From: Alphaproteobacteria bacterium
GTDB lineage: Bacteria; Pseudomonadota; Alphaproteobacteria; SMXP01
Length of the DNA stretch: 8,371 nucleotides
Reading direction: 5' to 3'
NCBI GenBank assembly: GCA_021774995.1
Contig: JAJFIM010000382.1
Location: forward strand, 1-8,371
The notes beneath the pieces were generated by a model. The model ran no database searches. It was not told the origin of the DNA and saw only the letters and a program-made list of their open reading frames with translations. Of this stretch, positions 1-5,455 are shown in pieces. Each line of letters opens with the position of its first letter. Within the stretch, counting starts at the first letter, position 1. Made by a program: the position numbers and the translations under genes.

Positions 1-738
1 AGTACGCGCAATTGACTGATAAGATATACCGTCAAGAACGGTGATGTTTTCAGCGCGGAACACATCGGTCAGAGCTTCGCTTATTTCCGGCTCGCCCGCG
101 GGCAGCAACCGGCTCCGGCAGACAAGGGTCACCCGGACGCCCGCGCGCGCGAACATTTGCGCCAATTCGCAGCCAATATATCCCGCCCCGATCACGATCA
201 GGGAGGCGGGAAGCCTATCCATCTCAAGCGCGGTCGTACTGGTGAGATAAGGCGCATCATCCATACCCGATATAGGAGGCGCGCTCTGCGACGATCCAGT
301 GGCTAAAATTATCTTAGGCGCGCGGAGCAGTCTGTCACCCAAAGCAACGCCGTCATCAGAAAAGCGGGCTTTGCCTTCCAGATAGGTTACGCCGTCATAT
401 GACGGGAGGAGGTCGATATATTTGGCCTGCCGAAGCTCGGCCACCAACGCGTCTTTGTTCGCCGCCATGGCGCGCCAGTCGGTTATGCGCGCCCCGCTTT
501 CGATCCCGCCAAAGCGCGGCGCTGTATTGGCGTGGCGCACGGCCTCCATAGCCCGGATCAATGCCTTGGAGGGGACACAGCCGACATTAACGCATGTGCC
601 GCCGATCACGCCGTGACCGATAAGGGCGACGCGGGCGTCAAGTTCCGCCGCAGTGATAGAGGCGGAGAAACCCGCTGATCCGGCGCCGATGACGATGAGA
701 TCAAAATCATTTCTTTTACTTTGATTGGATAAACTCAT
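1..738 (-). CDS. merA: Mercuric reductase MerA, N-terminal half (cut by window edge)
   Basis: This is the flavoprotein disulfide reductase that reduces Hg(II) to volatile Hg(0) with NADPH in the cytoplasm. The ATG is at 738 and the frame stays open for 246 codons to base 1, so the C-terminal half, including the vicinal cysteine pair near the C-terminus, is not visible. The FAD-binding GAGSAG lies at residues 18-23. The redox-active motif GGTCVNVGCVPSK spans residues 46-58, with catalytic Cys49 and Cys54. ATGSSQS near 146 is the usual ATG segment, and a second Rossmann motif, GAGYIG, at 184-189 begins the NADPH domain. The flavin domain starts almost at once (DLIVIGAG from residue 13), so the N-terminal HMA domain (NmerA) of Tn501-type enzymes is absent. 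It is the last visible gene of merTPBA, 23 nt after merB, with a GAAAGG ribosome site about 7 nt before the ATG. GGTCVNVGCVPSK is diagnostic of MerA within the family. Confidence 0.96.
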   Translation of the reverse strand, partial: MSLSNQSKRNDFDLIVIGAGSAGFSASITAAELDARVALIGHGVIGGTCVNVGCVPSKALIRAMEAVRHANTAPRFGGIESGARITDWRAMAANKDALVAELRQAKYIDLLPSYDGVTYLEGKARFSDDGVALGDRLLRAPKIILATGSSQSAPPISGMDDAPYLTSTTALEMDRLPASLIVIGAGYIGCELAQMFARAGVRVTLVCRSRLLPAGEPEISEALTDVFRAENITVLDGISYQSIART

Positions 739-761
739 TGTTTGCCTTTCTAAGGGTTTAA

Positions 762-1463
762 TTAAATCGGAGCAGCAGCCGCCTTTATTACGGTGCGCCT
801 GCGCTCAGCGGAGAAAACCTCCCCAAAACAAGCTTCATTTCTCATGCGGCCAAGTTTAAAAGCCTCGGTTACGGAAAAGATAGCTGCGTCAAGGTTGCGT
901 TCTTGCCAAATATTGGCTTCTTCGCGTGATGCGAGAAAATTAACGTGATTGCAAAAGGCGCCTCGTAAATCACCACAATGCTTTTCAGCGGTGGGCATCA
1001 CAAAAGACATCACGGTTGAGCCTGGATCCATATCGCGGGGACCTTTCGGTGTCACGGTCAGTTGGATTGTTGCGTTCGTGACGGGACATATAGATGAAAC
1101 TCGCGCTTCTCCGTTCAGCAGGTGAGGAAGGAAGAGGCTGTCAAAGGCGCACCATGTGTAGAGTTCAAAACCATCAAACAGGAAGCGGTGCGGCGTCGGC
1201 GCCTGGCTTAATCCGGCAAAAGCAATTATGCGGCCCTCTGCGTCATATTGAAGACGCGAGGGGCCGACTGCCTCTAGCACGCCTCTTGCCGTGTTGCTGT
1301 TGATGACGAGCGCGCCGCAGAGGTCGCTCATTGCAACGGGAGAGCCTTGAGCAATAAGCCGGTAAAGTCCAAGCAAAACACGCTGTGACAGGAGGCTGAT
1401 ATCAGGGAATAATTCAGACCGCAGATAACCAGCAACCGTCTCAAAGAGATGGCCGTTCGGCAT
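762..1463 (-). CDS. merB: Organomercurial lyase MerB
   Basis: The enzyme protonolytically cleaves the carbon-mercury bond of organomercurials and passes Hg(II) to MerA. The protein is 233 residues, slightly longer than the roughly 212-residue plasmid R831b enzyme. The catalytic set is present: Cys105 and Asp108 in LYTWCAFDSLFLP match Cys96 and Asp99 of R831b MerB, and Cys171 in AFCNHVNFLAS matches Cys159. Cys126 in SSICPVTN corresponds to the structural Cys117. The N-terminal 60-70 residues form the winged-helix-like part (SQRVLLGLYRLIAQGSPV). The gene starts 38 nt after merP. No in-frame alternative start lies closer to merP, and the ribosome site is weak (a GGGCGG stretch just before the ATG). 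It sits between merP and merA rather than after merA as in many broad-spectrum operons. It should be co-induced with the rest from the merT promoter. Confidence 0.95.
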   Translation of the reverse strand: MPNGHLFETVAGYLRSELFPDISLLSQRVLLGLYRLIAQGSPVAMSDLCGALVINSNTARGVLEAVGPSRLQYDAEGRIIAFAGLSQAPTPHRFLFDGFELYTWCAFDSLFLPHLLNGEARVSSICPVTNATIQLTVTPKGPRDMDPGSTVMSFVMPTAEKHCGDLRGAFCNHVNFLASREEANIWQERNLDAAIFSVTEAFKLGRMRNEACFGEVFSAERRRTVIKAAAAPI

Positions 1464-1501
1464 GGCGCCGCCCGTTCGTTTGTTAAAGTTCTGAGCCGTC
1501 G

Positions 1502-1843
1502 TTAGCCGTCACTAGATGGATGAGCCGGGTAACCCGCATCGGTTGACGCTTTGGCAATGGCGTCCGGCGTAGCGACGTCCTCGTCGAAAGTCACGACCGC
1601 GGTCTTGGAGTCAAAATCAACCGAGACGGCGCTCACGCCTTCCACGCTTTGCATGGCCTTTTTGACGGTGACAGGGCAGAGGGCACAGGTCATGTTTTCG
1701 ATGTCAAAGGTTTGCGTCTGCTCGTTTACAGCCACCTGCGCGGCGGTGTTATCAGCCTGCGCGCCGGACAAACCGTTCACAGCGAAAAAGCCTATCAGCG
1801 CTAGAGCCGCCAGTCCGGCCAGTGTAAGGGTCATGCGTTTCAT
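1502..1843 (-). CDS. merP: Periplasmic mercuric-ion-binding protein MerP
   Basis: MerP captures Hg(II) in the periplasm and hands it to MerT. The 113-residue precursor opens with a signal peptide: basic MKR, a hydrophobic core at about 5-24, and likely cleavage after the AQA at 28-30. A single heavy-metal-associated (HMA) domain follows at about 43-108. Its metal motif is MTCALC with Cys53 and Cys56, followed by PVTVKKAMQSVEGVSAVSVDF, which is typical of MerP. The residue before MTC is Asn50 rather than the commoner Gly. The protein is longer than the 91-residue Tn501 MerP because of a longer leader and linker and a short polar tail (HPSSDG). A strong AGGAG ribosome site at 1850-1854 overlaps the merT stop codon and lies about 6 nt before the ATG, so translation is probably coupled to merT. 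Met4 is a less likely alternative start. Confidence 0.95.
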   Translation of the reverse strand: MKRMTLTLAGLAALALIGFFAVNGLSGAQADNTAAQVAVNEQTQTFDIENMTCALCPVTVKKAMQSVEGVSAVSVDFDSKTAVVTFDEDVATPDAIAKASTDAGYPAHPSSDG

Positions 1844-1852
1844 GTTTTTCTC

Positions 1853-2251
1853 CTAATAGAAATAAGGGGCCCAGAAATTGATAGTCAGTGCAAGAAGGAC
1901 AAGTGCAGTCGCAATCCAGAGGGCGGACTTAACGACACGGTCTGATGATGGGCTGGCGCAATAGGACCCGTCTTCGCACGCCTGCTTTGGTTTAAAATAA
2001 ACCTGCCAGTAACCGGCTGCCAGAAAACCAAGGGTAATAGTGATGAAAATCGGCTTATAAGGCTCCAGCGCGGTTAGGTTGCCGATCCACGCGCCGCTAA
2101 CGCCCAGCGTCAGCAGCAAAAGCGGTGCGATACAACAGGTTGAGGCCAGAATGGCCCCTAAAACACCGCCCGCCGCCAGCAATCCCTTCCGGCCTTCGCC
2201 GTCTTTGCTTGCCCCGGAAGCAGTCGCAACATTATTCACCTGGCTATTCAC
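1853..2251 (-). CDS. merT: Mercuric ion transporter MerT
   Basis: MerT is an inner-membrane protein that takes Hg(II) from MerP and delivers it to the cytoplasm for MerA. The 132 residues contain three hydrophobic segments (about 24-50, 66-82 and 107-126). The first carries the Cys39-Cys40 pair in the diagnostic run ILASTCCIAPLLLLTLG, followed by VSGAWIGNLTALEPYKP, which is highly typical of MerT. The second pair, Cys92 and Cys98, lies in the loop between segments two and three with the same six-residue spacing as Cys76/Cys82 of Tn501 MerT. The polar N-terminus is about 15 residues longer than in Tn501. The chosen start is GTG at 2251, supported by AGGAG at 2262-2266 (10-nt spacing). A second in-frame GTG four codons later is possible. 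It is the first gene of the leftward operon; its TAG overlaps the merP ribosome site. Confidence 0.95.
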   Translation of the reverse strand: MNSQVNNVATASGASKDGEGRKGLLAAGGVLGAILASTCCIAPLLLLTLGVSGAWIGNLTALEPYKPIFITITLGFLAAGYWQVYFKPKQACEDGSYCASPSSDRVVKSALWIATALVLLALTINFWAPYFY

Positions 2252-2279
2252 TTTATACAGGCTCCTGTTCTGTGATAAT
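2252..2279 (+). promoter_or_regulatory. Possible merR promoter
   Basis: A weak rightward sigma70-like pair is visible: TTTATA (2252-2257), a 16-bp spacer and GATAAT (2274-2279). Transcription would then start near 2286, just at the edge of the MerR operator, consistent with repression of merR by its own product. An alternative -10, TATAGT at 2285-2290, has no convincing -35. This is a tentative reading. Confidence 0.35.
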
Positions 2280-2282
2280 CGT

Positions 2283-2313
2283 TATATAGTTCCTGTAGCC
2301 GCTACAGGTTCAA
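2283..2313 (-). promoter_or_regulatory. MerR-controlled promoter of merTPBA
   Basis: Read leftward, a -35 box TTGAAC (2308-2313) and a -10 box TATATA (2283-2288) are separated by exactly 19 bp. MerR-family activators work on such over-long spacers: bound regulator plus metal underwinds the DNA so that RNA polymerase can use misaligned boxes. Transcription would begin near 2276, leaving a leader of about 25 nt before the merT GTG. Box positions are read directly; activation by MerR is inferred from family knowledge and the divergent merR gene. Confidence 0.88.
2292..2308. promoter_or_regulatory. MerR operator, perfect 8+1+8 dyad
   Basis: CCTGTAGCCGCTACAGG is a perfect inverted repeat: half-sites 2292-2299 and 2301-2308 around a single central base at 2300. 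It lies within the 19-bp spacer of the merT promoter, the expected place for a MerR-family dimer. The half-sites differ from the Tn501/Tn21 operator, whose arms contain GTAC around a 4-bp centre, and look closer to operators known for CadR/PbrR-type regulators. The operator lies 17 bp before the merR ATG, so it should also mediate autoregulation. Confidence 0.85.
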
Positions 2314-2325
2314 GAGGTTTTTTCC

Positions 2326-2751
2326 ATGTCACAGCAATTTGATCTGACTATTGGGCAATTATCGCAGAAAACGGGCGTTAACATTGAAACAATCAGGTAT
2401 TATGAACGCGTTAACGTGATGCCGCCGCCGCCGCGTTCGCCGGGCGGGCACAGGCTGTATGACCAGAATCACCTGAAGCGGCTGACATTTATTCGCCGGA
2501 GCCGCGAGCTGGGATTCACGCTGAATGAAATACGCGATCTTCTGGGACTTGTCGATGGCGGCATTTACACATGCGGCGAAGTGAAGGAGTTAACCGACCA
2601 GCACCGGAAAATCGTACGCAAGAAAATCTCCGACCTGCGCAGGCTTGAGAAAACCTTGGTCAAGATTTCCGCTGAATGCGAGGGTGGGGCAACGCCCGAA
2701 TGTCCTATTATCGATGCGCTTTTCAGCAAACGCGGCGCCTTCTCGGCTTAA
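2326..2751 (+). CDS. merR: Mercury-responsive regulator MerR
   Basis: MerR is a dimeric DNA-binding regulator that represses merTPBA without metal and activates it with Hg(II). The 141 residues begin with the MerR-family winged helix-turn-helix (about 8-75): LTIGQLSQKTGVNIETIRYY, then the wing RSPGGHRLY and RRSRELGFTLNEIRDLL. A long dimerisation helix (about 85-115) follows. The three metal-ligand cysteines are Cys83, Cys118 and Cys126, corresponding to Cys82, Cys117 and Cys126 of Tn501 MerR. The loop between the last two holds seven residues rather than eight. The C-terminal PIIDALF segment is typical. An AGAGG ribosome site at 2313-2317 is 8 nt from the ATG. The gene is divergent from merT across a 74-bp operator region and ends 8 bp from the convergent Rid-family gene. 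Operon context makes Hg(II) the expected inducer; the shorter loop leaves a small doubt about exact metal preference. Confidence 0.93.
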   Translation: MSQQFDLTIGQLSQKTGVNIETIRYYERVNVMPPPPRSPGGHRLYDQNHLKRLTFIRRSRELGFTLNEIRDLLGLVDGGIYTCGEVKELTDQHRKIVRKKISDLRRLEKTLVKISAECEGGATPECPIIDALFSKRGAFSA

Positions 2752-2759
2752 GTGAACGT

Positions 2760-3170
2760 CTAATCAATGACCTTTCCTTCGACGAGTCCTATGGCCTCGA
2801 TTTCGATCATAAGTTCGGGAAGGGCGAGCGCCCGCACCTCGACAATGGTATCGGCGGGATAAGGACGGGTAAAATACTTTTCGCGTAATTCGACAATCTT
2901 CGGAAAATTGCTCATATCAGTCAGATAGATTGTAACTTTGATAATACGCTCCATAGACGAGCCGCCCGTCTCCAATACGCATTTAAGATTGGCAAAGACC
3001 TGTTCGGCCTGGGCGTCGAAATCGCCGACGCCGACGAGATTGCCATGCTGATCAATCGCCGCTTGCCCGGAAAGATAAACGTGATTGCCTGAGCGGTAAG
3101 CTTGCGCAATCTTAAATGGTTCAAAAGGATCAGGCTCTGTTTTGACGCGGTAGGCATTCTTATCGGCCAT
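2760..3170 (-). CDS. Rid-family (YjgF/YER057c/UK114) protein
   Basis: This is a small cytoplasmic protein of the Rid superfamily, which forms trimers with active sites at subunit interfaces. The archetype RidA hydrolyses reactive enamine/imine intermediates from PLP enzymes; other subfamilies have different or unknown substrates. The 136 residues show the family core: VYLSGQAAID (31-40), AEQVFANLKCVLETGG (55-70), IKVTIYLTDMSNFPKI (77-92) and the C-terminal signature VEVRALALPELMIEIEAI (110-127). RidA's catalytic arginine (Arg105 in E. coli) has a counterpart only if Arg113 is shifted by one position, because this loop is one residue longer. The protein may therefore belong to a non-canonical Rid subgroup, and substrate is not predictable. 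The ATG at 3170 gives the normal length, but the ribosome site is weak. The gene is convergent with merR and divergent from the MATE gene; nothing ties it to mercury. Confidence 0.88.
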   Translation of the reverse strand: MADKNAYRVKTEPDPFEPFKIAQAYRSGNHVYLSGQAAIDQHGNLVGVGDFDAQAEQVFANLKCVLETGGSSMERIIKVTIYLTDMSNFPKIVELREKYFTRPYPADTIVEVRALALPELMIEIEAIGLVEGKVID

Positions 3171-3240
3171 GGGATTTCTTTCTGGACAGGTGATTTAAGA
3201 CGCGCAAAAATTAAGTGTCGCTCCTCAGAAACACTGCCCC

Positions 3241-3257
3241 GCTTAATATTATTAAGC
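3241..3257. repeat. Perfect 17-bp palindrome in divergent intergenic region
   Basis: GCTTAATATTATTAAGC reads as an 8-bp arm (3241-3248), one central base (3249) and its exact reverse complement (3250-3257). It sits 70 bp upstream of the Rid-family ATG and 154 bp upstream of the MATE ATG, in a 241-bp stretch with no gene (3171-3411). Position and symmetry suggest an operator for an unseen regulator of one or both genes; its AT-richness means chance cannot be excluded. A smaller hairpin, CGCGT-CTTT-ACGCG, lies at 3311-3324. I find no convincing sigma70 box pair for either gene in this interval. Confidence 0.5.
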
Positions 3258-3411
3258 AAGTTATCGGAGAATTATTACAGGTAAGTTTTTGATCACGTAG
3301 ATGATAGACTCGCGTCTTTACGCGTCCTACCGTTCAAAATGAGTCAATTTTGGTCGGCTTTATGTCTCATGGGAAATTCGATGTCTTTATTCAGGCGGGA
3401 CGGCTGATACG

Positions 3412-4782
3412 ATGGACCAGGCGCAAACAAAAGCGATCTTGACGCAAGGAAGCGTGGCAAAAGGCTTGACCGGGCTGGCTTTACCCATGGTCTGGGGGTT
3501 GGTGGCCGCCGTCTCTCAGCCCATCGTAGACACCTATTTCGTGGGTCAACTCGGCACGCAGCAATTGGCCGCCATGACCTTTATTTTTCCTGTCGCCTTC
3601 ATTTTTTCAAGCGTCATTATTGGTCTGGGAATCGGAACATCCGCTGTGCTCTCCCGTCTTATCGGAGCGGAAAAATGGGACGACGTCAGGCAGACCAACA
3701 CCAATGGCATGCTGCTGACCATCATTGTGGTGGCGGCGCTCATGCTGATCGGTCTTGCAAGTCTCAACTCCCTTTTCAGCCTGATGGGAGCGTCCCCCGA
3801 AATCATGGCGTTCATCTCGCAGTATATGAAAATCTGGTATGCTTCTATATTGATTTTGGCTTTCCCGATGGCCGGCACCGCCAGCTTACGGGCAAAAGGG
3901 GCATCCATTGCCGCCAGCGCCATTATGACGGTGTCGGCCGTGGCAAATCTTATTCTAGATCCCATACTGATTTTTGGACTTTTTGGGGCGCCTGAACTGG
4001 GTTTTGCCGGCGCCGCCTGGGCAACCGTGGGGGCTAATCTGGCCGCTTCCCTTATGGGGGCTTATATTCTGATCTACCGGGAAAACATGCTGGATTTTAG
4101 CCGGCCCGATTTCAGCGCACTGTTATCCCAGTGGCGCTCCATACTCTATGTCGGACTTCCTTCGGCATTAACAAATTTAATATCACCCTTGTCCGCCGCC
4201 GCCGTGATCAGCATCGTATCTCGTTTAGGCGAGGCGAGCGTTGCCGGATTCGGCGTTGCCGTAAACGTCGAGGCATTCGCTCTGATTGTTCCCCAAGCGC
4301 TCTCAGCCGTCATCGGGCCTTTTGTGGGCCAAAACTTTGGCGCCGGCGCCGTGGGCCGCATCCAACAGGCCATGCGTCAGACGTTAAGCGTCGCTGTGGG
4401 ATATGGGTTCGCGGTAGCTCTTTTCCTGGCAATTTTTGCCCAGTGGATCGGCGCTCAATTCCGTAACGACCCGCGCGTCATAGAGGTGACGGCAACTTAT
4501 TTGGCTATTGTGCCCGTGAGTTTTAGCTTTTTTGCAGTGGTCATGGTCGTAGCCGGCGCTTTTAACGCACTGGGGCGCCCCCACCCCAATATGATGTTCT
4601 ACATCACAAAATTAATCCTGCTCTATATTCCTCTGGCTTATCTTGGCGCCCGAAATTATGGTTTTGTTGGGGTCGCATACGCCGCCGCCATCTCAAATTT
4701 TATCACCGGCGCCTTTGCATTATACTGGTACCGCAGATATTTCCCCGCCCTCATTGCCAATGCAAGCAAGAAGCCGGCGTGA
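3412..4782 (+). CDS. MATE-family multidrug/cation antiporter
   Basis: This is an inner-membrane secondary transporter that exports organic cations or drugs in exchange for H+ or Na+. The 456 residues match the usual MATE length, with about 12 hydrophobic segments in two homologous halves joined by a polar loop near 224-242. Family signatures are ALPMVWGLVAAVSQPIVDTYFVGQLG (23-48), DPILIFG (183-189), and the second-half counterpart beginning VGLPSALTNLISPL (247-260) followed by GQNFGAG (306-312). Residues matching the N-lobe cation site of PfMATE are present with the same spacing: Pro25, Asp40, Asn179 and Asp183 (Pro26, Asp41, Asn180, Asp184 there), which points to the DinF-like branch. The ATG at 3412 has a modest GGGACGG ribosome site; upstream ATGs at 3362, 3369 and 3381 are out of frame. 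It is a monocistronic unit ending 54 bp from the convergent hemerythrin-like gene. The substrate cannot be read from sequence. Confidence 0.93.
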   Translation: MDQAQTKAILTQGSVAKGLTGLALPMVWGLVAAVSQPIVDTYFVGQLGTQQLAAMTFIFPVAFIFSSVIIGLGIGTSAVLSRLIGAEKWDDVRQTNTNGMLLTIIVVAALMLIGLASLNSLFSLMGASPEIMAFISQYMKIWYASILILAFPMAGTASLRAKGASIAASAIMTVSAVANLILDPILIFGLFGAPELGFAGAAWATVGANLAASLMGAYILIYRENMLDFSRPDFSALLSQWRSILYVGLPSALTNLISPLSAAAVISIVSRLGEASVAGFGVAVNVEAFALIVPQALSAVIGPFVGQNFGAGAVGRIQQAMRQTLSVAVGYGFAVALFLAIFAQWIGAQFRNDPRVIEVTATYLAIVPVSFSFFAVVMVVAGAFNALGRPHPNMMFYITKLILLYIPLAYLGARNYGFVGVAYAAAISNFITGAFALYWYRRYFPALIANASKKPA

Positions 4783-4836
4783 TCCGCGTTAACAAGACTC
4801 AACCCCTTTCACTTCGTCGCCATCCAAAGAAATATT

Positions 4837-5436
4837 TTACATTGGGGCGCTTTTAATATTGCGTCGATCCTTTAATAGCGCCGACAATATCAGCAAAGAA
4901 TCAGGGTTCAAGCGCACGCGGGCAATTGGCAACAGCACCGAATTTTCGAAGGCGAGATGCTGGCGAACGTCCTCCGCGAAAGCGCTAATTTTCTTTGCTC
5001 CTTCCGGCGCTAATTTTCCGCCGCCTAAAAGTTCTTTAAGAAGTACAATAACCTCCTTGCAGAATTTTTTCGTATGGGCGTGCTCTGAAACCAGCCTCTC
5101 CGTCAATATAGTGATATTATCTTCCGGCGGGCAGTATTGGCGCAGAAGTGGAAAAAACCCAATTTCTTCATCATCAAAATGGAACAGGAAATCTCCCTCC
5201 AGAAAAACCACCATTTCCTTAACGACCAAGCGATCAAATTCGCCATTCGCAATCATCATCAAAAGCGCGCTGACCTGGCGCTGGCGGGAATGGCTGGCAA
5301 GCAGGAAATCCAATGGCGAATCGAGCAGCGCTATAGGAACTGGATCGATACGCCACAAATCATGCGCATCAGCGCTGGAATCTGACAATCCATTTGCTTT
5401 TTTTGAACCGCGAATACTTTCTCGATCTTTGCCCAT
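4837..5436 (-). CDS. Hemerythrin-like HHE-domain protein
   Basis: This is a predicted cytoplasmic protein with a four-helix hemerythrin/HHE cation-binding domain, expected to hold a di-iron centre. Such domains bind O2 or NO, or serve in iron-sulfur repair or signalling. In 199 residues the ligand pattern is visible: His49 (LLASHSRQRQV), His86 and Glu90 (FHFDDEEIGFFPLL), His119 with a nearby His121 (SEHAHTKKF), and His160 and Glu164 (RQHLAFENSVLLPIA). The first 40 residues are a polar extension without clear homology; no signal peptide is seen. The ATG at 5436 is 19 nt after the porin stop, with a poorly placed AGGAAG ribosome-like site overlapping that stop, so the start is less certain than the domain. 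As the last gene of the leftward narGHJI-porin run, it probably serves nitrate respiration, for example in nitric-oxide or oxygen handling; this is inference. It lacks the N-terminal domain expected of YtfE/ScdA-type repair proteins. Confidence 0.82.
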   Translation of the reverse strand: MGKDRESIRGSKKANGLSDSSADAHDLWRIDPVPIALLDSPLDFLLASHSRQRQVSALLMMIANGEFDRLVVKEMVVFLEGDFLFHFDDEEIGFFPLLRQYCPPEDNITILTERLVSEHAHTKKFCKEVIVLLKELLGGGKLAPEGAKKISAFAEDVRQHLAFENSVLLPIARVRLNPDSLLILSALLKDRRNIKSAPM

Positions 5437-5455
5437 ATCCCGATATTTACGCTTC

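Noticed and set aside
41..616. Two rightward open frames opposite merA (41-250 and 422-616)
   Set aside because: They are antisense shadows of merA, whose motifs are continuous on the other strand through this whole stretch.
2079..2342. Rightward 87-codon open frame crossing the mer promoter
   Set aside because: It is antisense to merT, runs through the MerR operator and into merR in another frame, and has no recognisable protein features.
1..2751. Mercury transposon ends or transposase genes around the mer locus
   Set aside because: No transposase, resolvase or terminal inverted repeat is recognisable in the window; the left end of the locus is not visible, so mobility cannot be judged.
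3311..3324. Short hairpin CGCGT-CTTT-ACGCG as a terminator
   Set aside because: The stem is only 5 bp, no T-run follows, and it lies upstream of a gene, not downstream of one.
4783..4836. Bidirectional terminator between the MATE and hemerythrin-like genes
   Set aside because: The position is right for one, but I found no stable stem followed by a T-run on either strand.
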